Shown: positions 15,174 to 24,468, counted from the stretch's first letter. The stretch: DNA of 64,000 nucleotides from Paenibacillus sp. HW567 (GCF_000374185.1 NZ_KB910518.1:6397285-6461284); one strand, 5' to 3'. Notes: generated from the letters alone by a model not told the origin. Numbers and translations are program-made.

Positions 15174-16727
15174 ATGATTGAAGACAACACATTACAAACC
15201 GCACCGCGCAAGCAAGTCATGCTTACTGGCCTCCGGTTAACGCCTGCTTCGGCAGCGGCCTTAGGAGTACTGCTGATTACAGTGTTCACTTTGTTTACGG
15301 CTCCTTATGTGGGGATGGCCGACAACGGCGACTTTTTTCGTATTATCTACAGCAACGGTCTATACTTCAACTTGCCGGACTACGACAGCAGGTATTTTGG
15401 CTATTTCGTGAAGCAGTTTGGAATCTATCAGTATTATAACGAGAATAGCTCGATGCTGGTATCCTCCCAATCGCTGTTTATCAAGCTGGCCGTCGTGGTC
15501 AATAAGCTGGTATTTAGTAAAGAGGTCTTCGATATCCGTTTTCAAGCGGCGATTTATGTGGTTTTATATGTGGCTGCCGTCTATTTATTGATTGAAGCTG
15601 TTACATACAAGATGTCCCGGAAGCGGGGAATGATAGTTGCGGGAATTGCTGTTTTTATATTCGGAGATACCGGGTATACGGCTTATTTCAACTCCTTTTT
15701 CAGCGAGAGCGTGGTGATGATCATGATGATCTTCGTGTTCGCCTCGTGGCTGCTGCTATACCGCAAGAGATATAACGATTATGTTATGCTGGGTCTTTTT
15801 CTGATCAGCACCCTCATCCTGACTACCTCCAAGCAACAAAATGCTCCGGTGGGCATGGTTATTTCCGTGTTTGCCGTTTCGCTAATCTGGATTCGTAAAG
15901 ACCGTGTGTTTCGTTACCTTACGGCTGCTGCCATTGCACTCATGATGCTCGCCGGAATAGCAACCTATTTGAACATTTCGAAGGAATTTGTGAATATCAA
16001 CCAATATCATGCGATGACCCGCGGGGTACTGATGGAATCGGAGAATCCGGAGACCGCCCTGAAGTCCTTCGGGATCAATGAACAATACGCCATTCTAAAA
16101 CAAAATACGTATTACGACCAATACGGAACCGTTGATGTGAAAGCGGATATTCTGGAGAAGGAGTTCTACAGCCGGTACGGGTTTGTTTCCATTCTGAAAT
16201 ATTATGTAACGCATCCCGATCAGATGGGCTCCATTCTGAACACAGCCGCCAAGAGTGCGTATACGATCAAGCCTGCCGCTATGGGGAATTACGAGAAATC
16301 GGTGGGAAAAGAGTTCCGGGCGCAGAGCCACTTCTTCACCCTATACAGTGTTCTAAAAGAAAAGCTGGCTCCGCGGACCTTCGGCTTCATCCTCCTCTGG
16401 ATGGCTGTGATCACGGGAGTGTACATGCCGTCCTTTGTGGCGGCGGTCAAGGCGCGGAATGTCCGCTCCATGCAGAGGTTAATGCTGATCGTGGCGACCA
16501 TGCTTGTCGGTCTATCCGGGATTTTCGTCTCTATCATCGGGGCGGGCGATGCCGACATTGCCAAGCATGAATTTCTGTTCACACAGTCGTTCGATCTGGT
16601 GTCGTTCCTGGTTCTGGCCGGTGTCATCAGCCGTGGATTTCGCGCCCGGAGAAAGCTTCCTGCAGCCACAGAAGCTGCTCCCGCGCTCCCTGTGAATGCC
16701 GGAGCCGGAAAGGGCGTGAGCGTGTGA
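15174..16727 (+). CDS. Polytopic membrane protein, WsfD-like glycan synthesis candidate
   Basis: 517 residues with about eleven membrane helices and a large extracytoplasmic segment (about 265-385). The motif MADNGDFFRI after the first helix resembles the acidic first-loop motif of GT-C-type glycosyltransferases and of proteins called WsfD hexose transferase. The ATG lies seven bases after AAGGTG. B. subtilis ydaJKLMN has no equivalent. It probably transfers or modifies a sugar using a lipid-linked donor, but the acceptor is unknown. The stop overlaps the next start by four bases. Confidence 0.65.
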   Translation: MIEDNTLQTAPRKQVMLTGLRLTPASAAALGVLLITVFTLFTAPYVGMADNGDFFRIIYSNGLYFNLPDYDSRYFGYFVKQFGIYQYYNENSSMLVSSQSLFIKLAVVVNKLVFSKEVFDIRFQAAIYVVLYVAAVYLLIEAVTYKMSRKRGMIVAGIAVFIFGDTGYTAYFNSFFSESVVMIMMIFVFASWLLLYRKRYNDYVMLGLFLISTLILTTSKQQNAPVGMVISVFAVSLIWIRKDRVFRYLTAAAIALMMLAGIATYLNISKEFVNINQYHAMTRGVLMESENPETALKSFGINEQYAILKQNTYYDQYGTVDVKADILEKEFYSRYGFVSILKYYVTHPDQMGSILNTAAKSAYTIKPAAMGNYEKSVGKEFRAQSHFFTLYSVLKEKLAPRTFGFILLWMAVITGVYMPSFVAAVKARNVRSMQRLMLIVATMLVGLSGIFVSIIGAGDADIAKHEFLFTQSFDLVSFLVLAGVISRGFRARRKLPAATEAAPALPVNAGAGKGVSV

Positions 16728-18259
16728 AGCGTGGAGGATTGATTGTTGTGCTGCTGCTCATGGCGGTGCTGCTGCTTCCCGCTCCCGCGCATTCCGCCGC
16801 CGCTCCGCAGCATGTTCTGCTGCTGTACGACAGCTTGGCGAAAGGAACTGCGCGGGAGGGCAATGTGGCAGAGCTGCAGCGGCTGCTGGCAGCCTACAGC
16901 ACCAAGGTTACAGTATTGAGTCTGGATGAGTATGAGAAAGGCACCCTGGACTCCTACTCCAGAGTCATTACTGTTATTAACAGGGCCGATCTGTCCATTA
17001 CAAACGGGAATTATCTCCAAGATATAGAGAGCTTCCAAGGGAAGCTGCTGTATACAGGCTACAGCATCCCGGGCCGCATGAAGCAGGAGCTGCACCTTAC
17101 TACGGCTGTATGGTCTGAAGGGAGCGTGGCGCTCTCGGTGGGCGGGTTCTCCGGGACACATCTGCAGGTAGAGGAAATGCCCTATATTGCGGCAAGCAAG
17201 GCGGCACGTTCATATGGCAGCCTGTCGTTTCAAGACGGTGAACATGAGGTGCCATATGCCGTAAGCGGCGGACAATACACGTATGCGCCTTATCTGAAGC
17301 AAGGAGACGCAAGTGCAGCCGCGATGGCTTATGTGCTGAAGGATTGGCTGGCTTATTCGAAGGCTCCCCATACCTACCTGCTGCTAAAAGAGATTTACCC
17401 CTTCTCCAATCTGGATCTCCTGGAGAAGGCGGCGGATCAGTTGTATCAGAACGGTATTCCGTTCATAGCCAGTGTTCAGCCGGTGTTCGGCAACACTGAC
17501 TTTCCGGCGATGAAGCGTTATCTGGAGGCGCTGAAAATTGTACAGTCCCGCAACGGCAGCATCCTTGTCAACGTGCCTGCGGTAAGACCTCCTATTAACA
17601 GCAACGATTTCTCACTGCACGACAAAATGAACGGTTTTATCAATGTCCTGATCAATAACGGGCTGGCTCCGCTGGGGGTCGGCGCGGAAAGCTATTGGAG
17701 CTATGACAAGGAATATGCAGGGCGGGGGATGAGCTTCTTTGATTCGGCGGTGCTGTATCCTGATGTGGAGGCGAGATACATGGATCAGACGAATGTATCC
17801 AAGGTATTCCCCTCTTCTGTATACAGTCTGACGCCGGAGTTCTTGCAGGGGCTGGGACACAGCTCCAAATCGACGCCGGAGCTGCCGATGGACATCGCGG
17901 TCACCTATGATTTTCCGGACAGTGAGGAAGGGCTGGAGAAGCTGCTGCAGAGTCTGGACCAGGCGTGGATTGCTTTTGCGGATTACAAGCACGAAGCCCA
18001 CAAGGTGGTTACAGACACGAACACCGTGCTCTCTTCGGACGGGGTGATCAGGGTCAACGGCAAGGAATTGAATGTCGATTATACCCCGGAAGCTGTAAGC
18101 AGCGATTATAGCTATAAGGAAAAGCAGTTCCAAAGCTTCACGAAGCTGTTCAGTGTGCAGAATAAATTTTTTATCGTTGTGATTATTGCTGCACTGCTGC
18201 TGCTGGCTGTCTTGCTGTTGTTCGGCTACAGGCTGTACCGGAAGAAATATTTGAAGTAA
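16724..18259 (+). CDS. YdaL-like DUF2334 protein (polysaccharide deacetylase-like fold)
   Basis: 511 residues. A signal peptide occupies about 1-25 and a single C-terminal membrane helix about 480-505, so the body is outside the cell but tethered. The first 220 residues (QHVLLLYDSLA; IPGRM) resemble a glutamine-amidotransferase-like or flavodoxin-like module. Residues about 220-400 are the DUF2334 region (YLLLKEIYPFSNLDLLEKAADQL). DUF2334 is related to NodB-type deacetylases, but the usual metal triad is not obvious here. The GTG start overlaps the previous stop. It likely modifies the exported polymer. Confidence 0.78.
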   Translation: MKRGGLIVVLLLMAVLLLPAPAHSAAAPQHVLLLYDSLAKGTAREGNVAELQRLLAAYSTKVTVLSLDEYEKGTLDSYSRVITVINRADLSITNGNYLQDIESFQGKLLYTGYSIPGRMKQELHLTTAVWSEGSVALSVGGFSGTHLQVEEMPYIAASKAARSYGSLSFQDGEHEVPYAVSGGQYTYAPYLKQGDASAAAMAYVLKDWLAYSKAPHTYLLLKEIYPFSNLDLLEKAADQLYQNGIPFIASVQPVFGNTDFPAMKRYLEALKIVQSRNGSILVNVPAVRPPINSNDFSLHDKMNGFINVLINNGLAPLGVGAESYWSYDKEYAGRGMSFFDSAVLYPDVEARYMDQTNVSKVFPSSVYSLTPEFLQGLGHSSKSTPELPMDIAVTYDFPDSEEGLEKLLQSLDQAWIAFADYKHEAHKVVTDTNTVLSSDGVIRVNGKELNVDYTPEAVSSDYSYKEKQFQSFTKLFSVQNKFFIVVIIAALLLLAVLLLFGYRLYRKKYLK

Positions 18260-18285
18260 CGAAAACTAAGGTTAGGAGAACGAAC

Positions 18286-19536
18286 ATGACGATCTCGGAC
18301 GTGCTGATGCTAATTGCGGTGATCTGCATCTGGTCTCTGCTGCTGGTGAATGTGGCTCTGATCATTGCGGGCTATCTGTATTACATGAAGACCGAAAGAG
18401 AAGCAGTACCGGAAATTGAAGGCGAGTATCCCTTCGTGACGATTATGGTTCCCGCGCATAATGAGGGTGTCGTCATCAGCAAAACCGTCGAGTCCCTGCT
18501 CGACCTTGATTACCCGCACGACCGGTATGAGATCATTGTAATTAACGACAATTCCTCCGATAACAGCGCCGTACTGCTGGGGGAAATTCAGCGCCGTTTT
18601 CCGCAGCGCAATCTGATGGTTATCAATACGGACTCTGTTATAGGCGGCAAAGGAAAGTCCAATGCGCTGAATATCGGCTTCGCCCGCAGCAAAGGTGAAT
18701 TGATTGCGATCTATGATGCGGACAATACGCCGGAGAAATCCGCGCTGAAGTACCTGGTGGCCGAGATTATGCAGGATTCCACGCTCGGGGCGGTCATCGG
18801 CAAATTCCGTACCCGCAACCGCGATGCGAGCCTGCTCACCCGATTCATCAATATTGAGACCCTGTCGTTTCAATGGATGGCCCAGGCCGGGCGCTGGAAG
18901 CTGTTCAAGCTGTGTACGATTCCCGGGACCAACTTCATTATGCGCAGATCCATTGTGGAGAGCATCGGCGGCTGGGACGTCAAAGCGATAGCCGAGGATA
19001 CGGAGATCAGCTTCCGCATTTACATGATGGGCTACCGGATCAAGTTTCAGCCGAAATCCGTAACCTGGGAGCAGGAGCCGCAGACGGTGAAGGTCTGGTT
19101 CAAGCAGCGTACCCGCTGGGCTAAGGGCAATATTTATGTAATTGTGAAGAACATTCCGCTACTGTTCAACAAATCAGCGGCAAAAATCCGCTTTGATATA
19201 CTGTATTATCTGTCCATCTACTTCCTGCTGTTGATCTCATTGGTAACTTCCGATTTACTGCTGGTGCTTCATGCAATGGGTTATGTGCATACGACGATTG
19301 CCTCACTCAGCGGCTTCTTGTGGCTGCTCGCCATTATTCTGTTCGTTGTGGGCATCTTCGTTACGCTGACGACAGAGAAGGGCGAGATGAGCCTGTCCAA
19401 TCTGTGGATCATCATGCTCATGTATGTATCGTATTGCCAGCTATGGATGGTCGTTGCCGCTTACGGCTTATATAACTACCTCAAGGACGTTATTTTTAAA
19501 CGGGAAGCCAAATGGTACAAAACCGAACGCTACTGA
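18286..19536 (+). CDS. YdaM-like family 2 glycosyltransferase (polysaccharide synthase)
   Basis: 416 residues. One N-terminal helix, a cytosolic GT-A domain and three C-terminal helices. Processive GT2 residues are visible: DNSSD near 85, DADN near 145, the TED-like AEDTEIS near 240 and the QxxRW motif QRTRWAKG near 278. This is the cellulose/hyaluronan synthase type and is probably the polymerase of the operon. AGGAG precedes the ATG. It is followed immediately by a BcsB-like partner, as in B. subtilis ydaMN. Confidence 0.9.
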   Translation: MTISDVLMLIAVICIWSLLLVNVALIIAGYLYYMKTEREAVPEIEGEYPFVTIMVPAHNEGVVISKTVESLLDLDYPHDRYEIIVINDNSSDNSAVLLGEIQRRFPQRNLMVINTDSVIGGKGKSNALNIGFARSKGELIAIYDADNTPEKSALKYLVAEIMQDSTLGAVIGKFRTRNRDASLLTRFINIETLSFQWMAQAGRWKLFKLCTIPGTNFIMRRSIVESIGGWDVKAIAEDTEISFRIYMMGYRIKFQPKSVTWEQEPQTVKVWFKQRTRWAKGNIYVIVKNIPLLFNKSAAKIRFDILYYLSIYFLLLISLVTSDLLLVLHAMGYVHTTIASLSGFLWLLAIILFVVGIFVTLTTEKGEMSLSNLWIIMLMYVSYCQLWMVVAAYGLYNYLKDVIFKREAKWYKTERY

Positions 19537-19565
19537 AACGAAATCAGCGACACAGGAGACAGAAT

Positions 19566-21662
19566 ATGAACAAGAAACTTATGATGATATGGGTGCTGTG
19601 CCTCTCCCTTTTCCTGATCCCGATCCAGGCGGCGTCGGCCCTGGCTGCGGTTCCCGGGGACGGAAGGCTCACCTATGAAACTTTCTTTAGCGGCAGCGAC
19701 AGTTCGCTTAAGGGCTCAAGCTCGCAGCAGCAGTTTTTTACTGTAATGGACTATTGGAATGTGGACAGCCTGAAGGTCAATCTGCATTTTCAGGTTTCAC
19801 AGATTAACGAGGACCGGATCTCCAGTGTGACACTGTCGCTGAACGGCAGCCCGTTCTACTCTTTCAGGCCCTCCCGTGATAATAACGGGGAGCAGAGCCT
19901 GATAATTCCGGCGCCGAAAGGCTTCCTTAAGAAAGGCGTTAACACGCTGGGCATTCAGGGTTATCTACGGACAGCTAATTCAGATAATCAGGTCTGTTAT
20001 GTGGATAATACGCCGGAGAACTGGCTGCATCTGTACAATACCTCCAGTGTTGAGGTGGCCTACACCCCTAAGGCGCTGACCGGCGGCATCAGCGATTTCA
20101 GTGCACGGTTCTCCGGCATGGATAACATCAAAAGCGGCAGCAGTCTCTTGACCGTACCGGATAATGCCAGCGGTGCAGAGCTGGAAGCAGCGACCTACGC
20201 CTTATCGGGCTTCGCCAAAGCCAATACGGTGAACGACAAGACGCTGCCCCTGCTGCCTTACAGTGAAGCAGCCATTAAGGACAAAGGGCTTGTGGTGCTG
20301 GTGGGGACGGTGGACCACCTGCCGAGCCAGTTCAAGAGCCAGCTCGATTCCTCTGTCAATCTGGGCACGCATGCCTTGATCCAGTTGGTCAACAAGGATA
20401 GCCAGCCCACACTGGTTGTAACCTCCAAGGAGGAAAGCCTGCTGATCAAAGCCGGACGGCTGATGCAGAACAGCCAACTGGTAAGCCAGATCAGCAGTGA
20501 CACGAAGGCAGTCGATGATGCTACTGAGGTGGCTTCCCCATCGCTGGCCATCAGCTCCAACATTACTTTAACCGAAACCGGGGACAAGCTGACCGGTCCG
20601 AATCATCAGGAGCAGACCTATTTTGTGGCATTGCCGTCCAACCGCTCGATCGCGGATTCCGGTAAAATCAGCCTGAACTTCCGCTATGCGGAGAATCTTG
20701 ATTTTAACCGTTCGCTGGTGACGGTGAGCGTTGGCGATACGCCGATTGGCAGCAAGAAGCTGTCGAAGGAGCTGGCTAACGGCGATACCCTGAATCTGGT
20801 GATTCCGAAAAGCCTGAACATCTCCGGGAACTTCTCGGTGAAGGTAGCGTTTGATCTGGAGATGCTGAGTGCGGTTTGTACTCCGAATACAGAGCAAATG
20901 CCTTGGGCTTATATCAGCAAGGAGACGGAGATGCACCTGAACACGAAGGACCGCACGGACCTGCTGTTCAACAATTATCCGTATCCGTTCCTGCGGGATG
21001 GAATCTACAATCATGTGGCTGTAGTACTGCCGCAGAAGATGGATAGCTATACCTATCAGAGTATGGCGGGCGTGTTCAACCTGCTTGGCCAATATGCGGG
21101 CGGCAATACGGGGGAGGTCAATTATTATACCGATGCCGTGGATGCCGCTACTCTGAAGGACGATAATATTATTGCCATCGGGTCTTATGCGGACAACAAG
21201 GTGATCCGCGACAATAACGATAAGCTGTATTTCCGGTACAGCAAGGATGGAAGTACCATTATCTCCAATGAGAAGATGAGCATTGAAGAGCGGTACGGTG
21301 CAGAAATCGGCACCCTGCAGCTTATAGTCTCGCCGTATGAGAGCGGACGGGGCATGCTTGCCGTGACAGGCGTCAGCTCGGAGGAGACTTATCTGGTCTC
21401 CAAGCTGATCGCCAGTGAGAAGGACAAATGGCGGGTATACGGAGACGGCGTAATCGCTGACAAGGACGGCAACGTCAGCGCCTTCCGCTTCAAGACCATT
21501 ACCGGAGCGGCGAAGGAATCGGTTATCGCGCAGATCACGGACCGCAGCGATGTGCTCGGGTTCGTGGCAGCGGTCGTGCTTGCAGTCACGCTGGTGATTG
21601 TGGCGCTGCTACTGCTGCTTCGCAAACATCTGAAGAAACGTGGTGATAAGCGTGAGACGTAA
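19566..21662 (+). CDS. YdaN-like BcsB-type polysaccharide synthase accessory protein
   Basis: 698 residues from ATG 19566, which has AGGAGACAG upstream; the longer frame from 19512 overlaps the glycosyltransferase and lacks a ribosome-binding site. A signal peptide occupies about 1-26 and a C-terminal membrane helix about 668-690. Between them are two carbohydrate-binding-like beta domains alternating with alpha/beta domains, as in BcsB. It should guide the growing polymer out from the neighbouring GT2 synthase. The organisation matches B. subtilis YdaN. Confidence 0.82.
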   Translation: MNKKLMMIWVLCLSLFLIPIQAASALAAVPGDGRLTYETFFSGSDSSLKGSSSQQQFFTVMDYWNVDSLKVNLHFQVSQINEDRISSVTLSLNGSPFYSFRPSRDNNGEQSLIIPAPKGFLKKGVNTLGIQGYLRTANSDNQVCYVDNTPENWLHLYNTSSVEVAYTPKALTGGISDFSARFSGMDNIKSGSSLLTVPDNASGAELEAATYALSGFAKANTVNDKTLPLLPYSEAAIKDKGLVVLVGTVDHLPSQFKSQLDSSVNLGTHALIQLVNKDSQPTLVVTSKEESLLIKAGRLMQNSQLVSQISSDTKAVDDATEVASPSLAISSNITLTETGDKLTGPNHQEQTYFVALPSNRSIADSGKISLNFRYAENLDFNRSLVTVSVGDTPIGSKKLSKELANGDTLNLVIPKSLNISGNFSVKVAFDLEMLSAVCTPNTEQMPWAYISKETEMHLNTKDRTDLLFNNYPYPFLRDGIYNHVAVVLPQKMDSYTYQSMAGVFNLLGQYAGGNTGEVNYYTDAVDAATLKDDNIIAIGSYADNKVIRDNNDKLYFRYSKDGSTIISNEKMSIEERYGAEIGTLQLIVSPYESGRGMLAVTGVSSEETYLVSKLIASEKDKWRVYGDGVIADKDGNVSAFRFKTITGAAKESVIAQITDRSDVLGFVAAVVLAVTLVIVALLLLLRKHLKKRGDKRET

Positions 21663-22506
21663 CCGCAGCAGCCTGTTCTCTGATCTCGGCTTTCTGGTCT
21701 TTCTGGTACTGGTATTCATATGTATCGTGTATATAGCAGGCTCGCCGGATCATTACATCCAGAACATTGTTATTTTGAATATTGCGTTTCTGCTGGCCCT
21801 GGTCACTTATTTCACAACGGTAACTGCAGGACTGGTGCTGAACCTGGCTTTTATCTTCGGTTATGGCTCCTTTATTATCTATCAGACGGTGTCGCAGGGA
21901 GATACGATTGGCGTGGGCACGTATTTCTGGCTGATAATGACTCCGCTGCTTACGGTGGTGCTGTGGGTCTTCACTGCGAGCATCCGGGAGCTGCAGGCCG
22001 AGAACGAGCGGCTGGAGCGGAGAACCGCCAATCTCGCTGCCGTTGACGAGAATACCGATCTGCGGAACAGCATTTCGTTCCAGAAGGATGCCAACCTGTT
22101 CACCGGCATCTCGACCCGGTATCAAATTCCGCTGACCCTGCTTGTGATCAAGGTGAAGTATTGGAACGAAATCCGCCGCCTGATCCCTGGAGAGCAGTTG
22201 TCCGAGGCAATCTACGATGTATCCCAGCTCAGCCAATCCAGCATCCGTACCAATGATGCGCTGTATTTGCTGGACAAGGAGGACGCCACCTGGGGTCTCT
22301 TGCTGTTCACGGACCGTGAAGGGGCCAAGATTGTTATTGAACGCATAAAGCTCAAGCTGCAGGAATTGAACGATACGGATTTCTCGCACAAATACAAGGT
22401 GAACCTGGGACTGAAGATCGGTGCCATGCAATATGATGCGGAGACCATTGAGAATCCGTTCGATTTCATTGTCCAGGCTAAGAAGCAATTGGAATATGAT
22501 GTGTAA
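21640..22506 (+). CDS. YdaK-like membrane protein with degenerate GGDEF domain
   Basis: 288 residues. Four membrane helices lie in residues 1-115, then a short coiled coil (IRELQAENERLERRTANLA, about 110-130), then a GGDEF-like fold from about 130 to the end. The active-site GGDEF is replaced by a KEDATW stretch, so it should not make c-di-GMP. B. subtilis YdaK is a degenerate GGDEF protein that binds c-di-GMP and activates polysaccharide synthesis, and this gene sits in the equivalent operon. The GTG at 21640 overlaps the previous gene; later GTGs at 21643 and 21652 are possible starts. Confidence 0.78.
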   Translation: MVISVRRNRSSLFSDLGFLVFLVLVFICIVYIAGSPDHYIQNIVILNIAFLLALVTYFTTVTAGLVLNLAFIFGYGSFIIYQTVSQGDTIGVGTYFWLIMTPLLTVVLWVFTASIRELQAENERLERRTANLAAVDENTDLRNSISFQKDANLFTGISTRYQIPLTLLVIKVKYWNEIRRLIPGEQLSEAIYDVSQLSQSSIRTNDALYLLDKEDATWGLLLFTDREGAKIVIERIKLKLQELNDTDFSHKYKVNLGLKIGAMQYDAETIENPFDFIVQAKKQLEYDV

Positions 22507-22513
22507 TATAGAT

Positions 22514-22553
22514 GGCGATGAGCGCGCTCAAGGCTCATCGCCTTTATTTTTTT
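22514..22553 (+). terminator. Terminator of the polysaccharide operon
   Basis: Perfect 10-bp stem (GGCGATGAGC / GCTCATCGCC) and an 11-base T-rich tract, just after the ydaK-like gene. Confidence 0.9.
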
Positions 22554-22596
22554 GATATACTTAGCAGTACAAATACAAATAGAGGAGTGTTAGGCG

Positions 22597-23244
22597 ATGA
22601 GTGCACCCTATGAATACGAAATAAGTCTGCCGGAGGATTATCAGAAGGAGGGGAAGTATCCGGTAGTCTTCCTGCTGCACGGCAAAGGCTCCGATGAGCG
22701 CGATATGCTCTCGCTTGCCGGGCCGCTCTCCGATGAATTCATACTGATCGGCATTCGCGGTGACCTGAGTGCCGGGACCGGTTATCAATACTATGAGTTG
22801 AAAAGTATCGGCAACCCTCTCCGGGAGCAGTTCGATCAAGCGGTAGAGAAGCTGGAGGAGTTTGTCCAGTATGCTTCGGAACGCTACCCGATCGACCCTG
22901 AGCGGCGGTATTTGCTGGGCTTCAGCCAAGGCGCGATTCTCTCGATGTCGCTGGGGCTTTCAATGGGCGAGGCGATCAAAGGCATCGTTGCGCTGAACGG
23001 CTACGTCCCGGAATTTGTGAAGACGGAATATGCGATCAAGAATATGGAGCGGGTCTCCGTGTTCATCTCCCACGGTGAACACGACACTGTCTTTCCGGTA
23101 CGGATCGGTCACGAGACCGCAGCATATTTCCAAGGTCTGACTCCCCGGCTGACCTTCCGTACCTATCCTTCAGGCCACGGCGTGCTGCCGGAGAATCAAC
23201 GGGATTTGCTGCACTGGCTGAAGCAGGATGCTGCGCTGGACTGA
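22597..23244 (+). CDS. Alpha/beta-hydrolase, carboxylesterase/phospholipase type
   Basis: 215 residues, cytosolic. The oxyanion-hole region is FLLHGKGSDERDM near 26-38. The nucleophile elbow is GFSQG at about 107-111. The acid is in SHGEHDTVFP near 160, and the catalytic histidine is in YPSGHGVL near 197. This is the serine-hydrolase triad of the esterase/YpfH-like family acting on small esters. The ATG follows GAGG. The SDR gene 47 bases downstream may be co-transcribed. The natural substrate is unknown. Confidence 0.88.
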   Translation: MSAPYEYEISLPEDYQKEGKYPVVFLLHGKGSDERDMLSLAGPLSDEFILIGIRGDLSAGTGYQYYELKSIGNPLREQFDQAVEKLEEFVQYASERYPIDPERRYLLGFSQGAILSMSLGLSMGEAIKGIVALNGYVPEFVKTEYAIKNMERVSVFISHGEHDTVFPVRIGHETAAYFQGLTPRLTFRTYPSGHGVLPENQRDLLHWLKQDAALD

Positions 23245-23291
23245 CCGAGCAAGCGAATCATACAATTGTCTGAATGAGGGAGGCGAAGAGA

Positions 23292-24080
23292 ATGGATTTG
23301 GGTCTTACAGGCAAGTCGGTATTTGTTGCGGCGGCAAGCAAAGGATTGGGTCTTGCCACTGCGCTGGAGTTCGCGCGCGAAGGCGCGAAGGTGACCATTG
23401 CCAGCCGGAGCCTGACGCAGCTTGAGGCCGCCCGGCGGACAATCGCGGAGGCAACCGGCCAGGAGGTTGCCGTGGCGGAGATGGATGTGACCCGCCCGGA
23501 GGATATCCGGCGGGCGATAGCGGCTGCGGCCGAATACGGCGGCGGGCTGGACGTGCTGGTTACGAATGCCGGAGGGCCTCCGGGCGGCGGCTTCGAGGAT
23601 ATGGCCGACGCCGACTGGCAAGGCGGCTATGAGCTTACGCTGATGGGTACGGTCCGCTTGATCCGCGAGGCGCTGCCTTACCTGCGTGCAGACGGCGGCG
23701 GGCGCGTTGTGGGCGTTAGCTCGGTCTCTATCAAGCAGCCGATTGGCGGGCTGATTCTCTCGAACGTGTTCCGGGCAGGCGTTAGTGCGCTGTTCAAGAC
23801 GCTTGCGACTGAGCTTGCGCCGGAAGGCATTCTTATTAATTCGCTTGCGCCCGGGCGCATCGGCACGGACCGGATTCTGCAGTTGGACGGTAAGCGGGCG
23901 GAGGCAAAGGGCATCTCCCGGGAGGAGATTGAGCAGGAAGCGCTGCTTCAGATTCCAATCGGAAGGACTGGCACTCCCGGGGAGTTCGGCAAAGCCGCCG
24001 TGTTCCTGGGCTCTTTTGCCAATACCTATATCACCGGCCAGTCGCTGCTGATTGATGGCGGGATGGTGAAGTCGCTGTAA
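23292..24080 (+). CDS. SDR-family protein lacking the canonical Tyr/Lys catalytic pair
   Basis: 262 residues from ATG 23292, nine bases after GGAGG. The Rossmann fold is clear: a modified AAASKGLGLA in place of TGxxxGIG, the VTNAGG motif near 85 and a C-terminal ITGQSLLIDGG. The catalytic serine region (VVGVSSVSI) is present. Where YxxxK is expected, the sequence has SNVFRAGVSAL, aligning Ser with Tyr and Arg with Lys. A divergent SDR branch with SN-FR in this position exists in Bacillota. It may have altered chemistry or a non-catalytic role. Confidence 0.85.
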   Translation: MDLGLTGKSVFVAAASKGLGLATALEFAREGAKVTIASRSLTQLEAARRTIAEATGQEVAVAEMDVTRPEDIRRAIAAAAEYGGGLDVLVTNAGGPPGGGFEDMADADWQGGYELTLMGTVRLIREALPYLRADGGGRVVGVSSVSIKQPIGGLILSNVFRAGVSALFKTLATELAPEGILINSLAPGRIGTDRILQLDGKRAEAKGISREEIEQEALLQIPIGRTGTPGEFGKAAVFLGSFANTYITGQSLLIDGGMVKSL

Positions 24081-24099
24081 TGGTTACGGTCAGAACACT

Positions 24100-24325
24100 G
24101 AACGAAAATGCTGTTGTTGTGGCGAGGTATGGATGGTTTGACCAGAAATAACGGTAGAAATGCCGTTGTTGTGGCGAGATTTGGATGGTCTGACCAGAAA
24201 TAACGGTAGAAACGCTGTTGTTGCAGCGAGATCGGATAGTCTGACCAGAAATAACGGTAGAAATGCCGTTGTTGGAGCGAGATCGGATAGTCTGACCAGA
24301 AATAACGGTAGAAATGCCGTTGTTT
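24100..24325 (-). repeat. Array of 51-bp palindromic repeats, second locus
   Basis: Four hairpins of the form AACGGTAGAAATGCCGTT start at 24150, 24202, 24253 and 24304, with one degenerate unit near 24100. The spacing is 51-52 bases, and linkers read CTGACCAGAAAT and GGCGAGAT. The palindrome is the complement-orientation relative of the one at 7423, with one T for C. One copy (24202) carries two changes in the 3' arm. The array lies in the 484-bp gap between the SDR gene and rpmE2. Confidence 0.88.
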
Positions 24326-24408
24326 GAACGTGGAGAGTGAAGTGGGGGAATTCCACCTAAGTTCAGAAAAATCTATGAGCGATTGCCCTGATGGATTAAT
24401 TCTGGAAG

Positions 24409-24437
24409 TTGACTCCCTGGATGACATCACGTATAAT
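24409..24437 (+). promoter_or_regulatory. Promoter of rpmE2
   Basis: TTGACT, 17-bp spacer, TATAAT: a near-consensus sigma-A promoter. The predicted start is near 24444, giving a leader of about 120 bases. Confidence 0.8.
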
Positions 24438-24444
24438 ACTGTGA

Positions 24445-24468
24445 TTGGTAAATCCATGAATTTACCAA
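24445..24468. promoter_or_regulatory. Candidate operator at the rpmE2 transcription start
   Basis: A perfect 9-bp inverted repeat, TTGGTAAAT-N6-ATTTACCAA, begins at the predicted +1. Type B L31 genes are Zur-regulated in B. subtilis, but this palindrome does not closely match the B. subtilis Zur box. The regulator is therefore left open. Confidence 0.5.
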
